A model generated the notes under the pieces. The model saw nothing but the letters and a program-made list of their open reading frames with translations, was not told the origin of the DNA and did no database searches. This document shows positions 19,844 through 28,402 of a DNA stretch of 64,000 nt, piece after piece. How positions within the stretch are numbered: the first letter of the stretch is position 1; the number at the start of each line of letters is the position of its first letter. The stretch spans positions 248,001-312,000 of the forward strand of contig JBCCPK010000004.1 in the NCBI GenBank assembly GCA_039024915.1, in the 5' to 3' direction. The stretch comes from Pseudomonadota bacterium (GTDB lineage Bacteria > Pseudomonadota > Alphaproteobacteria > Rhizobiales > MH13). Both the position numbers and the translations under genes were made by a program.

Positions 19844-20614
19844 ATGCGTCAGCTCGTCGGGGTCGATGGCTGCAAGGCTGGGTGGGTTGCGGTCTCTGGC
19901 TCACGCAGTGCCGACCTCAGTGCTGCGGTGTATTCCGACTTCGAAGAACTGATGGCCGCTATGGGCGAGGGCGCCATCGTCGCTATCGATATGCCTATCG
20001 GCTTGCCGGAACGCATTGATGGAAGCGGCCGGGTCGCGGAACAGGCAGTACGGTCCCTGCTTGGTGCGCGGCAGTCGAGCGTGTTCACCATTCCCGCTCG
20101 CGCTGCCGTTGAGTTGGGCGTGCGCATGACAGGGCGGACCGGTGACGATTATCCGCTTCATCAAAAGGCGAGCGCTTTGGCGAAAACGCTGTCTGACCCG
20201 CCGAAAGGCGTTTCGATCCAGGCCTTCTATCTGTTTCCGAAGATCCTCGAGGTCGACACCTATCTGAGGGACAACCCGGAAGCCGTTTCCCGCGTCTTTG
20301 AAAGCCACCCAGAAGTGGCATTTCGTGCGCTGAACGATGATCGGCCGATGGCTTTGCCCAAGAAAATCAAAGGGAAAGTCAATCAAGCAGGTATGGCTGA
20401 GCGGCGCGAGCTTCTTACGCGCCACGGTCTTGATGCCGCGTCGAACGCACCCTTTCTGCATGGTCCTGCGCCGCGCGGAGCGGGGCTTGATGATGTCATG
20501 GATGCGAGCGTCTGCTGGCTGATCGCGCAGCGGATCGCTGGGGGTTTGGCGCGTCCGTACCCTGACCCACCAGGCCGCGACGCCCATGGTTTGCCAATCG
20601 CTATCTGGGCTTGA
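19844..20614 (+). CDS. DUF429 domain-containing protein
   Basis: 256 residues. The N-terminus VGVDGCKAGWVAV with conserved Asp, followed by IDMPIGLPE and RQSSVFTIPAR, is the DUF429 (predicted RNase H-like nuclease) pattern. VFESHPEVAFRAL and GLDDVMDASVCWLIAQRI supply further acidic residues that could complete a metal site. Probably cotranscribed with pdxY (9-bp gap). Molecular function not established. Confidence 0.82.
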   Translation: MRQLVGVDGCKAGWVAVSGSRSADLSAAVYSDFEELMAAMGEGAIVAIDMPIGLPERIDGSGRVAEQAVRSLLGARQSSVFTIPARAAVELGVRMTGRTGDDYPLHQKASALAKTLSDPPKGVSIQAFYLFPKILEVDTYLRDNPEAVSRVFESHPEVAFRALNDDRPMALPKKIKGKVNQAGMAERRELLTRHGLDAASNAPFLHGPAPRGAGLDDVMDASVCWLIAQRIAGGLARPYPDPPGRDAHGLPIAIWA

Positions 20615-20635
20615 TCCTGCCATCCTCCTGAAAGG

Positions 20636-20659
20636 CTCCTGACACTAAGCTGTCAGGAG
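20636..20659. promoter_or_regulatory. Perfect palindrome, probable operator for the WYL/YafY-type regulator
   Basis: CTCCTGACA-CTAAGC-TGTCAGGAG: 9-bp arms around a 6-nt centre, 105 bp before the VOC start. TGACA-N6-TGTCA sites are typical in front of VOC/YafY-type operons. It could instead be a terminator of the DUF429 gene, but there is no T run. Confidence 0.55.
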
Positions 20660-20763
20660 GGGTGTGTCATACAGGTGATCGCCGCACGGGCCCTGCGGCG
20701 TCAACCAAGGCTGCGATCAGCCGATCACAACCATTGCCAGCCAACCTATGAAAGGGTCACCTC

Positions 20764-21159
20764 ATGTCTGAAGCCTCCTCGCATCCCGAGCACCGCCTTG
20801 TCTGGGCGGAAATTCCCGTCAGCGATCTGGAAGCCGCGCGCGTCTATTATGGTTCAGTCCTCGGGACCGACCTGCCCATCAACAATGACGGGCCCAACCC
20901 GATGGTCGATTTGCCGATCGCCGATATGGGGCGAGGCATCTCGGCGCATCTGTATCCGGGAAAGCCGGCGCCCGATGGCATCGGGCCGACCATTCATCTG
21001 CTTGCCGCTGGCACGCTGGAAGAAACGGCTGATCGTGTGGTCGAAGCGGGCGGTAAGGTGTTATCTCCGCCTATCGATATTCCCGTCGGCTCGTTCATCT
21101 ACACGCTGGACCCGGACGGCAACTCCGTCGGCTGGTTCCGCTTCAAGGGGGCTTCGTAA
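20764..21159 (+). CDS. VOC family protein (glyoxalase-like)
   Basis: 131 residues. RLVWAEIPVSDLEAARVYYGSVLG at the start and the C-terminal FIYTLDPDGNSVGWFRFKG are the two metal-site-bearing strands of a VOC enzyme. AAGGGTCACCTC precedes the ATG. A WYL-type regulator gene follows 6 bp downstream, a pairing common in Proteobacteria, so expression is probably controlled by it through the palindrome at 20636-20659. Substrate unknown; small toxic electrophiles are usual for such pairs (inference). Confidence 0.82.
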   Translation: MSEASSHPEHRLVWAEIPVSDLEAARVYYGSVLGTDLPINNDGPNPMVDLPIADMGRGISAHLYPGKPAPDGIGPTIHLLAAGTLEETADRVVEAGGKVLSPPIDIPVGSFIYTLDPDGNSVGWFRFKGAS

Positions 21160-21165
21160 GCTCAG

Positions 21166-21870
21166 ATGCGGCGCGCAGACCGCCTTTTTCAGATTGTGCA
21201 GTTGCTTCGCGGGGGCCGTCTGGTCACCGCGAAGAAGCTTGCCGATCAGCTCGAAGTTTCCGAGCGCACGATCTACCGCGACATCGCTGACCTGCAAGGG
21301 TCAGGTGTGCCGGTCGAAGGTGAGGCGGGTGTTGGCTACCTGATGCGCGAAGGCTTCGATCTGCCACCGCTGATGTTCACGCGCGACGAGATCGCCGCGC
21401 TGGTCGCCGGCGCGCGGATGGTGCGCGCGTGGGGTGGCCTTTCCATGGCACGGTCTGCAGAGGAAGCCCTGGTCAAGATCGGTGCCGTTTTGCCTGATAA
21501 TGCGAAGCCGGCGGTCGAGACAACGGCGATTTTTTCGCCGACCTATGATTTCCCGCAAGAGCAGCGCAGGACGTTGGACGTGCTGGATCGGGCGATCGAC
21601 CGGTCGGAACGCCTGACGGTGGCGTACACCGACCTGAAAGATGTGGCCACTCAGCGGACGATCCGTCCTCTAGGCTTGTATTTTTGGGGTAAGGTCTGGA
21701 CGCTGCTCGCTTGGTGCGAGTTGCGCGACGATTTCCGGGCTTTTCGCGTTGACCGGATCGTTGATCCGGTGGCCGAGGGGTCGCGGTTCAAGCCTGAGCG
21801 CGGCAAACAACTGATCGATTTCTATCGCCGTATGGAAGCGCAGGGCATGCCCGCTCTCGATGGCCTTTAG
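21166..21870 (+). CDS. YafY/DeoR-type HTH regulator with WYL domain
   Basis: 234 residues. N-terminal HTH_11 (RLFQIVQLLRGGRLVTAKKLADQLEVSERTIYRDIADLQ); central linker; C-terminal WYL domain (RPLGLYFWGKVWTLLAWCELRDDFRAFRVDRI). WYL domains sense ligands or nucleic acid ends. Six bp after the VOC gene, hence one operon and probable autoregulation. Confidence 0.88.
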   Translation: MRRADRLFQIVQLLRGGRLVTAKKLADQLEVSERTIYRDIADLQGSGVPVEGEAGVGYLMREGFDLPPLMFTRDEIAALVAGARMVRAWGGLSMARSAEEALVKIGAVLPDNAKPAVETTAIFSPTYDFPQEQRRTLDVLDRAIDRSERLTVAYTDLKDVATQRTIRPLGLYFWGKVWTLLAWCELRDDFRAFRVDRIVDPVAEGSRFKPERGKQLIDFYRRMEAQGMPALDGL

Positions 21871-21876
21871 TCCGGC

Positions 21877-22023
21877 TTAGCGGCGGTGCGATCTTCTCTC
21901 GCGCTCGGCAATTTTTCGCTCGAGCCGCCGCTCATCCAGCATGGCTGCCCAATAAGCAAGCCCGGCGAGGACGAGCGCGCCAACTGGCGCAACAAGCATT
22001 CCGATGATGTCCAACGTTGTCAA
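21877..22023 (-). CDS. Small membrane protein, 48 aa
   Basis: One hydrophobic segment (IIGMLVAPVGALVLAGLAYWAAML) followed by a charged tail (DERRLERKIAERERRSHRR). The start is inferred as TTG 22023: a GGAGG lies 8 nt before it, and the TTGA overlaps the stop of the upstream gene, the usual sign of coupling. A longer frame reaches an ATG at 22086 but would run inside the upstream gene. No recognised family. Confidence 0.5.
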   Translation of the reverse strand: MTTLDIIGMLVAPVGALVLAGLAYWAAMLDERRLERKIAERERRSHRR

Positions 22024-22283
22024 AATCGCAACCTCCGTAGATGCCGCCTTGCTCCATAATGTAAGGCAAATGCAACCAAAATACAAAGAAGGCTGATTAT
22101 CAGCGTCGCTGGCTGGACGCCTTGCGGCCCATAGACGCTTGAAAACAGCGGTGCGAGGCCGCCGACAGCAAACAACGCGATGCCAAGACCGTTGAGAAAG
22201 GTTGCATAGAGCTTCACGCGCTCATTATGGACGAGCTTCTCATCGTCCGTCATGGCGATCTTTGGCCGTTTGCGATCAGCCAT
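22020..22283 (-). CDS. Small membrane protein, 87 aa
   Basis: Short charged N-terminus (DRKRPKIAMTDDEKLVHNERVKLY), then two hydrophobic segments (ATFLNGLGIALFAVGGLAPLF and PATLIISLLCILVAFALHY) and a basic C-terminus. It is probably an inner-membrane protein of unknown role. Its stop overlaps the TTG of the following 48-codon gene; it lies 12 bp downstream of the OhrR-like gene and may be in its transcript. Confidence 0.6.
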   Translation of the reverse strand: MADRKRPKIAMTDDEKLVHNERVKLYATFLNGLGIALFAVGGLAPLFSSVYGPQGVQPATLIISLLCILVAFALHYGARRHLRRLRF

Positions 22284-22295
22284 GCGGCGTTGCGC

Positions 22296-22772
22296 TCACC
22301 TTATTCCGTCGAGATTGAGCTTGGGCGGATTGGCATCGTCGACCACCTCACGGGTTGTTTCGAGGAAAGCGATGGCGTCCGCCAAGCTGTTTCCTTCGAG
22401 GTTCAGGCTCGCAAATCCTTCATAGACGACCTCTTGCGCGCGCTGCAGGACAGCTTCGCCTTTCGCGGTGATCTCGAGCTCGACCCGGCGCTCGTCATCG
22501 TTTGCCCGTTGCCGGGAAATGAGATCGAAACCAGCCATTTTCTTGACAATTGGAGACAGTGTGTTGGGTTCGACGCCGGCGCGCAGAGAAAGCGTTGAAA
22601 CCGACATTGGCCCTTCCTCTTTTAGCGCCATGAGGATCACGAACTTAGGGTACGTGAGGCCGGTCTCGGAGAACGCTGACTGGTAAAAGCGACCAAAGCT
22701 GCGGTTCAACGCGTACACGTTGAAGCACAAAAGCGCCTTCAGTTGGCCGTCATTGTCTGCGCCCTTTGTCAT
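22296..22772 (-). CDS. MarR-family regulator, OhrR-like
   Basis: 158 residues. Winged helix with YPKFVILMALKEEGPMSVSTLS, LRAGVEPNTLSPIVKKMAGFDLISRQR and DERRVELEITAKG. The N-terminal LLCFNVYALNRSFGRFY places a Cys (Cys16) where OhrR has its peroxide-reactive Cys, and the GLTYPKF stretch also matches OhrR. It is divergent from a metallo-hydrolase gene, with a strong palindrome between them. Redox sensing is inferred from the Cys. OhrR usually controls Ohr; here the neighbour is a different enzyme. Confidence 0.82.
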   Translation of the reverse strand: MTKGADNDGQLKALLCFNVYALNRSFGRFYQSAFSETGLTYPKFVILMALKEEGPMSVSTLSLRAGVEPNTLSPIVKKMAGFDLISRQRANDDERRVELEITAKGEAVLQRAQEVVYEGFASLNLEGNSLADAIAFLETTREVVDDANPPKLNLDGIR

Positions 22773-22810
22773 CCATCCTACGTAATAAAGTTGCCTCCAA
22801 AGCGAAAGGG

Positions 22811-22850
22811 TTGACTTCGATTAAATCGTATACGAATAATTCGTATACGA
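22811..22850 (+). promoter_or_regulatory. Operator overlapping the metallo-hydrolase promoter
   Basis: Arms TCGTATACGAA (22826-22836) and TTCGTATACGA (22840-22850) flank a 3-nt centre; each arm also contains the self-palindrome TCGTATACGA. A -35 like TTGACT (22811) and a -10 like AATAAT (22835) bracket or overlap the left arm, so binding would block transcription. It lies within the 99-bp gap between ohrR-like and MBL genes. Confidence 0.7.
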
Positions 22851-22871
22851 GATAAATGAGAGGAACCTGTC

Positions 22872-23840
22872 ATGACTTCCATCACCCGCCGTGTTTTTGG
22901 CCTATCCGCATTGGCCGCTCCCGCACTTGCGACCCCGGCCATCTTAGCTGCGACTGCGCGCCCGACGTTCGCAATGGATGCCGCTGATTCAGCTCCAGCC
23001 CTTTTCGATGCACCGCTTGGCAATTACCGCATCACATCGTTGTTCGATGGCATGGCGCCGATCCAGAAAGGCTTCTTCTTTGGGGATGCAGCGGCCATCG
23101 ACGCGGCTCTGGAAGCGGGCGGTATCACGGGTGACGCGCTTCCGGCACCGGTTAACGCCTTCCTTTTGCAATCCAACGATCAAACGATCCTGATAGACGC
23201 CGGCCTTGGCGAGTTTGAGGCCCTTGGACCGGGGTTTGGGCGTATGGCGGATGCTCTGGCGGCTACCGGCGTTGCGCCCGCTGATGTCGATCTTATCGTG
23301 CTGACCCATGCTCATCCCGACCATATAGGCGGCATGGTCAGCAATGGTGCCGCGGTTTTCGCCAACGCGGAAGTTGTCATCAATGAAACCGAGATCGGTT
23401 TCTGGGGGGATACGGGCATTCAGGCACAGGCGCCGGAGGAAGCGCAGGGTCTGTTCGAGGCAGCGCAGCTGATCTATCGCGTCTACGGCGATCAGATCCG
23501 GCCTGTCTCTGCAGGGGCTGAGGTCGCGTCCGGTCTGACACTCGAACTGTCGCCAGGTCACACGCCGGGGCACTGCCTTGTGCACATCGATGGAGGCGAT
23601 CGGGAGCTGTTGATGATCGCCGACACGTTGCACAGCTCGGTGCTGCACACCGCGCTTCCGGACGTGGGCTTCGGCTTTGATATCGACCCCGAGGTTGCCG
23701 CCCAGTCCCGCCGGCGCGTTTTCGAGCGGGCGATTGCCGACAACGCCCTCGTCGCCGCGACCCACGTGCCGTTCCCCGGCTTCGGTAGGATCATTCGGGC
23801 TGGTGATGCTTACGCCTACGCACCAGCAAGCTGGCTCTAG
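22872..23840 (+). CDS. Tat-exported MBL-fold metallo-hydrolase
   Basis: 322 residues. The N-terminus SITRRVFGLSALAAPALATPAILA has a twin-arginine motif (TRRVFGL) followed by a hydrophobic stretch. The metallo-beta-lactamase site is LTHAHPDHIGGM, with LSPGHTPGHC, MIADTLHSS and ATHVPFPGFG supplying the other ligands. Similar proteins include lactonases and other hydrolases; no substrate can be named. AGAGGAAC precedes the ATG. Controlled by the divergent OhrR-like regulator (inference). Confidence 0.87.
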   Translation: MTSITRRVFGLSALAAPALATPAILAATARPTFAMDAADSAPALFDAPLGNYRITSLFDGMAPIQKGFFFGDAAAIDAALEAGGITGDALPAPVNAFLLQSNDQTILIDAGLGEFEALGPGFGRMADALAATGVAPADVDLIVLTHAHPDHIGGMVSNGAAVFANAEVVINETEIGFWGDTGIQAQAPEEAQGLFEAAQLIYRVYGDQIRPVSAGAEVASGLTLELSPGHTPGHCLVHIDGGDRELLMIADTLHSSVLHTALPDVGFGFDIDPEVAAQSRRRVFERAIADNALVAATHVPFPGFGRIIRAGDAYAYAPASWL

Positions 23841-23849
23841 GGCGTTGAG

Positions 23850-23877
23850 ACCGGCGCGGTCTGCTGGCCGCACCGGT
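23850..23877 (+). terminator. Hairpin after the MBL gene
   Basis: ACCGG-c-GCGG pairs with CCGC-a-CCGGT around an 8-nt loop, 10 bp after the stop; only a weak T-rich tail (TTTCGTTTCG) follows. Confidence 0.5.
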
Positions 23878-23970
23878 TTCGTTTCGCGCTTCGGCCTTAC
23901 GTGGTCCGCAACGCATAGGTGCGGCTTTCCCATCTGCCTACCTGCGACCAGGGTCTAACCGAGGTAAGGC

Positions 23971-24798
23971 CTAACCCAGGGCGCGGCTGAGGATCTCGCG
24001 CATCGCTTGCGCTTCGCTCTCCTCTCCGGTGAGAGAGAAAAATGCAGCTTCGAGACGCTCGTCGATCTCGGGGCTTGTCAACCAGGTGCCGAGCCTGACG
24101 CCCGTCCATTTATCGTTGAGCCAGACCGAGTCCAGCGTGTCGCATTTGGTCTCGGTGTCGTACCGAATTGATCGCCGTGCCTCGGCGATGTGGATGGCCG
24201 CGTTCGGGTCGGGTGCGGCCTCCCACAGCTCAATGATCCGCTCTTCATCGATCCCAAGGATGATCAGCGCAATGGCTGCGTCCTGACCGTCTGTGTCGAG
24301 GGCCAACACGGGCCCGATGGGTGCCCGCGCGAACGCGGCGCGATTGATAGACGCCAGAAAGAAGGCTTCGGCGAACCTTTGGACGAAGGCGCGTTCGGCT
24401 TCCGGCCAGTCTTGCCAGCCCGCTGAGCCAATAGTCCGGAACGTGTTCTCGACACCGAGATTGGACGGTTGCGTTCCTTCCGCAACGGCCTGCGCGATCC
24501 TTGGAAGCAGCGCACGAACCTCGGTAGACCAAGCGTCAATCTGCGCCGCGCCGGGCTCCATCTCGCCGTTGCGCCTGGCGACCGCGACGGATGCTGCGGC
24601 GGATTCCTCCCAGCTGGTCAGCAATCCAAGGTCCAGCAACCTCAGGGGGGTGCGGATGAACTTTTCCTGTAGCGTCGCGGGCAAGCAGTTTTCGCAGCCG
24701 CACGCGTGCAGTGGCAGCGAAAGCCTGTGGGCGGCGAAAAGATCGTACGCCTCATCGACGAGCGGGTCCAAACTCGGCAGAGGGTGGGCGCGGGCCAT
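23971..24798 (-). CDS. Hypothetical protein with CxC..C motif
   Basis: About 275 residues. I do not recognise the family. No signal peptide or TM segment is evident. LPLHACGCENCLP near residue 35 could bind metal. The middle is helix-rich with many Trp (SWEES, GWQDWPEAERAF, IELWEAAP, VWLNDKWTGVRLGTWL). ATG 24798 is preferred over ATG 24816 because GGGG lies at normal spacing. It is divergent from nothing obvious; asd lies 127 bp upstream in the opposite sense of distance and may not be cotranscribed. Confidence 0.6.
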   Translation of the reverse strand: MARAHPLPSLDPLVDEAYDLFAAHRLSLPLHACGCENCLPATLQEKFIRTPLRLLDLGLLTSWEESAAASVAVARRNGEMEPGAAQIDAWSTEVRALLPRIAQAVAEGTQPSNLGVENTFRTIGSAGWQDWPEAERAFVQRFAEAFFLASINRAAFARAPIGPVLALDTDGQDAAIALIILGIDEERIIELWEAAPDPNAAIHIAEARRSIRYDTETKCDTLDSVWLNDKWTGVRLGTWLTSPEIDERLEAAFFSLTGEESEAQAMREILSRALG

Positions 24799-24925
24799 GA
24801 GAGAAACCCCATGCAAGCTTTGGTCAGGTCAGCCCCAGTCCAGCCAGCAAGCCGGCTCCCGCTTTCGCGGTGGCGCAAAGCAAAGGCGTCCTAACCTTCG
24901 CTTGCGCGACCCGGAGGAGCACTAA

Positions 24926-25960
24926 CTATGCCGCTTCGCGCTTCGGCGTAATGAGCCCGCGATTGACGAGCACCTCGGCGATCTGGACCGTGTTCAACGC
25001 CGCGCCCTTGCGCAGATTGTCCGACACGCACCAGAACGACAGGCCGTTCTCGACGGTGATGTCTTCGCGGATACGCGAGACATAGGTCGCGTCTTCGCCC
25101 GCCGCCTCGTGCGGTGTGACGTAGCCGCCATCTTCGCGCTTATCGACGATGAGGATGCCGGGTGCATTGCGCAGAATGGCGCGCGCTTCGTCCGCCGTGA
25201 TGGGCTTGTCGAACTCCACGTTCACCGCTTCGGCGTGGGACACAAAGGAGGGGATGCGCACGCAGGTCGCGGTGAGCTTGATCTTGGGGTCGAGAATCTT
25301 CTTGGTCTCGGCCATCATCTTCCACTCTTCCTTCGTGAAGCCATCCTCCATGAAGGTGTCGATGTGCGGGATGGCGTTGAAGGCGATGCGCTTGGTGAAC
25401 TTTTCGGGCCGGATTTCACCGGCCTGGTAAACCGCCTTGGTCTGGTTGAACAATTCATCCATCGCGTCTTTGCCAGCGCCCGACGTCGACTGGTAGGTCG
25501 CCACAACCACGCGCCGTATCGTCGCCGCATCGTGCAGCGGCTTGAGCGCCACCATCAGCTGGATCGTCGAGCAGTTGGGGTTGGCGATGATGTTCATCTC
25601 GCCAAAGCCGTCCACCGCATCGGCGTTTACTTCCGGCACGATGAGCGGCACGCGCGGGTCCATCCGCCACGTCGACGAGTTGTCGATGACGACGCAGCCT
25701 GCCGCGCCGATCTTCGGCGCCCACTCCTTCGAGATCGCGCCGCCCGCGGACATGATGGCGATGTCGATGATCGAGAAATCAACGTTGTCGAGGGCGACAA
25801 CCTTCAGCTTCTTGTCCCCGAAGTAAGCCTCCTGTCCAGCGCTGCGGCGCGAGGCGACCGCGATCACTTCATCGGCCGGGAACCCGCGCTCGGCGAGAAT
25901 TTCGAGGGCCTCGCGGCCGACATTGCCGGTCGCGCCGACAACTGCAACGGTGAACCCCAT
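24926..25960 (-). CDS. asd: Aspartate-semialdehyde dehydrogenase
   Basis: 344 residues. NADP-binding start VAVVGATGNVGREALEILAERGFP; catalytic Cys in NPNCSTIQLM; substrate region STSGAGKDAMDELFNQT; histidine region AEAVNVEFDKPITADEAR. It converts aspartyl phosphate to the semialdehyde, the branch point to lysine/DAP, threonine and methionine. The downstream partner for DAP synthesis, dapF, is at 45.8 kb. Standard length. Confidence 0.96.
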   Translation of the reverse strand: MGFTVAVVGATGNVGREALEILAERGFPADEVIAVASRRSAGQEAYFGDKKLKVVALDNVDFSIIDIAIMSAGGAISKEWAPKIGAAGCVVIDNSSTWRMDPRVPLIVPEVNADAVDGFGEMNIIANPNCSTIQLMVALKPLHDAATIRRVVVATYQSTSGAGKDAMDELFNQTKAVYQAGEIRPEKFTKRIAFNAIPHIDTFMEDGFTKEEWKMMAETKKILDPKIKLTATCVRIPSFVSHAEAVNVEFDKPITADEARAILRNAPGILIVDKREDGGYVTPHEAAGEDATYVSRIREDITVENGLSFWCVSDNLRKGAALNTVQIAEVLVNRGLITPKREAA

Positions 25961-26346
25961 GGTTCTGCTCCTTCATCAAACGTGGCTCTGAGCCTTCCGC
26001 CCAACCGCGTTGTCTGCCCGGTTTGTGTTCGATGCGCGGCGCGCGCGCAAGATCGCCCTTTTACGTGTTTGCTCCGTGCCTATCTTTGTCTGCTCTGGGT
26101 TTTCAGCCCAACCGCAGCAGGCATGATCGCTTGTTGCCCCCTCCGGTTCCGGGTTGGGCACAAGGTCCGAACGCGCGGAAGGAGCGGGCTGGTTAAAGCT
26201 CGGTCGTCTTCGTCTTGGTGGTGGTTTTTGGCGCGCGCAGCATCAGGGCCGTCGTGAGCGAGGTCACGGCGACGGTGTAGGCTTGGGTCAAGATTCTTTG
26301 CATGCGCATGGCGCGCTTAGGGTCACAGAAGCTCGTTGAAGTCAAG
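25961..26346. other. Intergenic region between asd and leuB
   Basis: 386 bp holding the asd promoter (minus strand), GC-rich with an unusual run of alternating GCGC near 26040. It also holds one possible 38-codon ORF listed separately. No attenuator hairpin with T run was found for leuB on the minus strand. Confidence 0.4.
26193..26309 (-). CDS. Possible 38-aa membrane peptide
   Basis: ATG at 26309 (a second at 26303) to TAA. The translation has one hydrophobic stretch (ILTQAYTVAVTSLTTALML) and a Lys/Thr-rich tail (APKTTTKTKTTEL). No good Shine-Dalgarno. It lies 38 bp downstream of leuB, in the same direction. It may be chance; conservation between asd and leuB would decide. Confidence 0.22.
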   Translation of the reverse strand: MRMQRILTQAYTVAVTSLTTALMLRAPKTTTKTKTTEL

Positions 26347-27471
26347 CTAAGCGGCTTCAAGAACGCCTTGCAGCTCGGTCAAGAGTGCATCGCCCATCTC
26401 CGCGGTCGAGACGGCGTTGAAGCCGGGGCCGGCGAGGTCGGCGGTGCGGACCCCCTTGTCGAGAACGTTGGCAATGGCGGTCTCGACCTGGGTTGCCAGA
26501 TCGCCAAGGCCGAGCGAGTAGCGCAGCATCATTGCAAAAGATGCCACCATCGCAATGGGGTTCGCTTTGCCCTGCCCAGCGATGTCGGGCGCGGAGCCGT
26601 GGACTGGCTCATACATCGCCTTGCGCTTGCCGGTCTCGGCGTCTTCCGCACCCAGCGACGCAGATGGCAGCATGCCGAGCGATCCGGTCAACATGGCCGC
26701 GACGTCGGAAAGCATGTCGCCGAACAGATTGTCGGTGACGATCACGTCGAACTGTTTTGGCGCGCGGACAAGCTGCATGCCGCCCGCATCGGCGAGCATG
26801 TGGGACAGGTCGACATCGCCAAATCCGTCGGCATGGGTGGCGGTGACCACCTTGTTCCAAAGGACGCCCGAGCGCATCACGTTGCGTTTTTCCATCGAGC
26901 AGACACGCCCCGTCCGCGTGCGGGCTAGTTCGAACGCAACGCGAGCGATCCGGTCGATCTCGTGAGTGGTGTAAACTTGTGTGTCGACGGCGCGCTGCTC
27001 GCCGTTCTCCAGCGTCACCACCTCCTTGGGCTCGCCGAAATAGACCCCGCCGGTGAGCTCGCGCACAATCAGGATGTCGAGGCCCTCGACCAATTCCGGT
27101 TTCAGCGAGGAGGCTGAGGCGAGGGCGGGGTAGCAGATCGCGGGCCGCAAATTGGCAAACAGGGCCAGGTCCTTGCGCAGGCGCAGAAGCCCGGCTTCGG
27201 GGCGCGCCTCGTAGGGCACGTCATCCCATTTCGGACCACCCACCGCGCCGAACAGCACCGCGTCGGCCTTCAGCGCACTGTCCATGGCGGCATCGGTGAT
27301 AGCTTCCTCGTGGGCGTCATAGGCCGCGCCGCCCACCAGATCGACCTCGGTTTCGATGTCGGTCAGGCCCTGTCCGTTGGTGAAAGCGACAAGCTTGTCG
27401 ACCTCGGCCATCGCTTCGGGGCCAATACCATCACCTGGCAGAACGAGAATGTCGGAGCGGGCAGCAGCCAT
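26347..27471 (-). CDS. leuB: 3-isopropylmalate dehydrogenase
   Basis: 374 residues from ATG 27471; a longer frame upstream is not supported by the family. Start [28 protein letters not shown]; the active-site loop [28 protein letters not shown]; metal site [28 protein letters not shown]; coenzyme loop [18 protein letters not shown]. Oxidative decarboxylation step of leucine synthesis. leuC is at the far right of the window, so the pathway is split. Confidence 0.96.
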   Translation of the reverse strand: MAAARSDILVLPGDGIGPEAMAEVDKLVAFTNGQGLTDIETEVDLVGGAAYDAHEEAITDAAMDSALKADAVLFGAVGGPKWDDVPYEARPEAGLLRLRKDLALFANLRPAICYPALASASSLKPELVEGLDILIVRELTGGVYFGEPKEVVTLENGEQRAVDTQVYTTHEIDRIARVAFELARTRTGRVCSMEKRNVMRSGVLWNKVVTATHADGFGDVDLSHMLADAGGMQLVRAPKQFDVIVTDNLFGDMLSDVAAMLTGSLGMLPSASLGAEDAETGKRKAMYEPVHGSAPDIAGQGKANPIAMVASFAMMLRYSLGLGDLATQVETAIANVLDKGVRTADLAGPGFNAVSTAEMGDALLTELQGVLEAA

Positions 27472-27560
27472 AAGGGCCTCGCATGATTGGTTGACCTTGT
27501 CGCGCCGGTGTGTACTGGCGGGTACAGGGAAGTGCAAGGGGGAAGGCTGAGCGTCGCCTG

Positions 27561-28253
27561 CTACCCGTCCAGATGCATGAGAAGCGAGTCTTTCGCGCCG
27601 TTGATATGGTCGGCCGTGCGGGACGCCGCGAGCTCGGCATCGCCGCTCTCGCAGGCTTCCAGAATGCCCAAATGTTCCCGGCCAGCGCGTTCCATACCGT
27701 CGCTGAGCACAAGCTGCGCCCTGAGATACCGGTCGACCCGGTCCATCGCATTGTCGATCACATCGAGATGGAACTTTAGCCCGCTGCTCGCATACAGCAT
27801 CGCATGAAAATCGCGGTTGAGATCGCCCCATGTCATTGGATCGGCGGAGCTTGAAAACGCTTCGCAAGCCGAACGGGCGTTTTCGAGATCGTCATCCGTC
27901 ATCAGCGGGACCGACCGCCGGATGATCGCCGGCTCGATGATCGATCTGAGATCAAAGATCTCTGCTGCCTCTTCCGCCGATAGCCCGGAGACAACCGCGC
28001 CGCGGTAGCGCTGTGTGGTGACCAGCCCGTGTTCTTCAAGACGCGAGATCGCTTCACGAACCGGGATTCGACTAGCGTTGAACATCTTGGCAATGTCATC
28101 CTGCCGAAGCGGCTGACCCACTTCCAGCTTGCCGCCGACGATGGCTTTGCGCAGCGCGTCGAAAACGATCGTCGAGGCGGACGCCGTCTTGGAAATGTCC
28201 ACGCGGCCGATGTCTATCGCCGAAAGGTCTTCTTTTGCAGACTTCACCTTCAC
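27561..28253 (-). CDS. GntR-family regulator, FCD (FadR-like) subfamily
   Basis: 230 residues. N-terminal wHTH ([34 protein letters not shown]) and C-terminal helical FCD domain ([18 protein letters not shown] ... [44 protein letters not shown]) with His/Asp metal-ligand candidates. Start is GTG 28253; no clear Shine-Dalgarno. Divergent from the hydroxyproline transport/catabolic operon, so a repressor released by a pathway ligand is the natural inference. Confidence 0.88.
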   Translation of the reverse strand: MKVKSAKEDLSAIDIGRVDISKTASASTIVFDALRKAIVGGKLEVGQPLRQDDIAKMFNASRIPVREAISRLEEHGLVTTQRYRGAVVSGLSAEEAAEIFDLRSIIEPAIIRRSVPLMTDDDLENARSACEAFSSSADPMTWGDLNRDFHAMLYASSGLKFHLDVIDNAMDRVDRYLRAQLVLSDGMERAGREHLGILEACESGDAELAASRTADHINGAKDSLLMHLDG

Positions 28254-28340
28254 TGACCCCAGTTGCCCGCATTTCCGGTGATCCGATGCGGATGAAGCAA
28301 TCCACTGGACAAGACCCTAGCATGGTGCTTGAGTGCGATT

Positions 28341-28353
28341 GGATACAATATCC
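28341..28353. promoter_or_regulatory. Short palindrome in the GntR/ABC operon intergenic region
   Basis: GGATA-CAA-TATCC, extended imperfectly on both sides (ATTGGATA / TATCCGAA). It lies in the 149-bp divergent gap and is a candidate GntR/FCD operator. Confidence 0.4.
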
Positions 28354-28402
28354 GAAATGAAAATAGCAATGCGCTGTCACGTTATCAACCAGGGAGAACG
28401 AC

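Noticed and set aside
25109-26257. Plus-strand open frame of 382 codons opposite asd
   Set aside because: Antisense to asd, with a His/Arg/Asp-rich shadow composition and no start signal.
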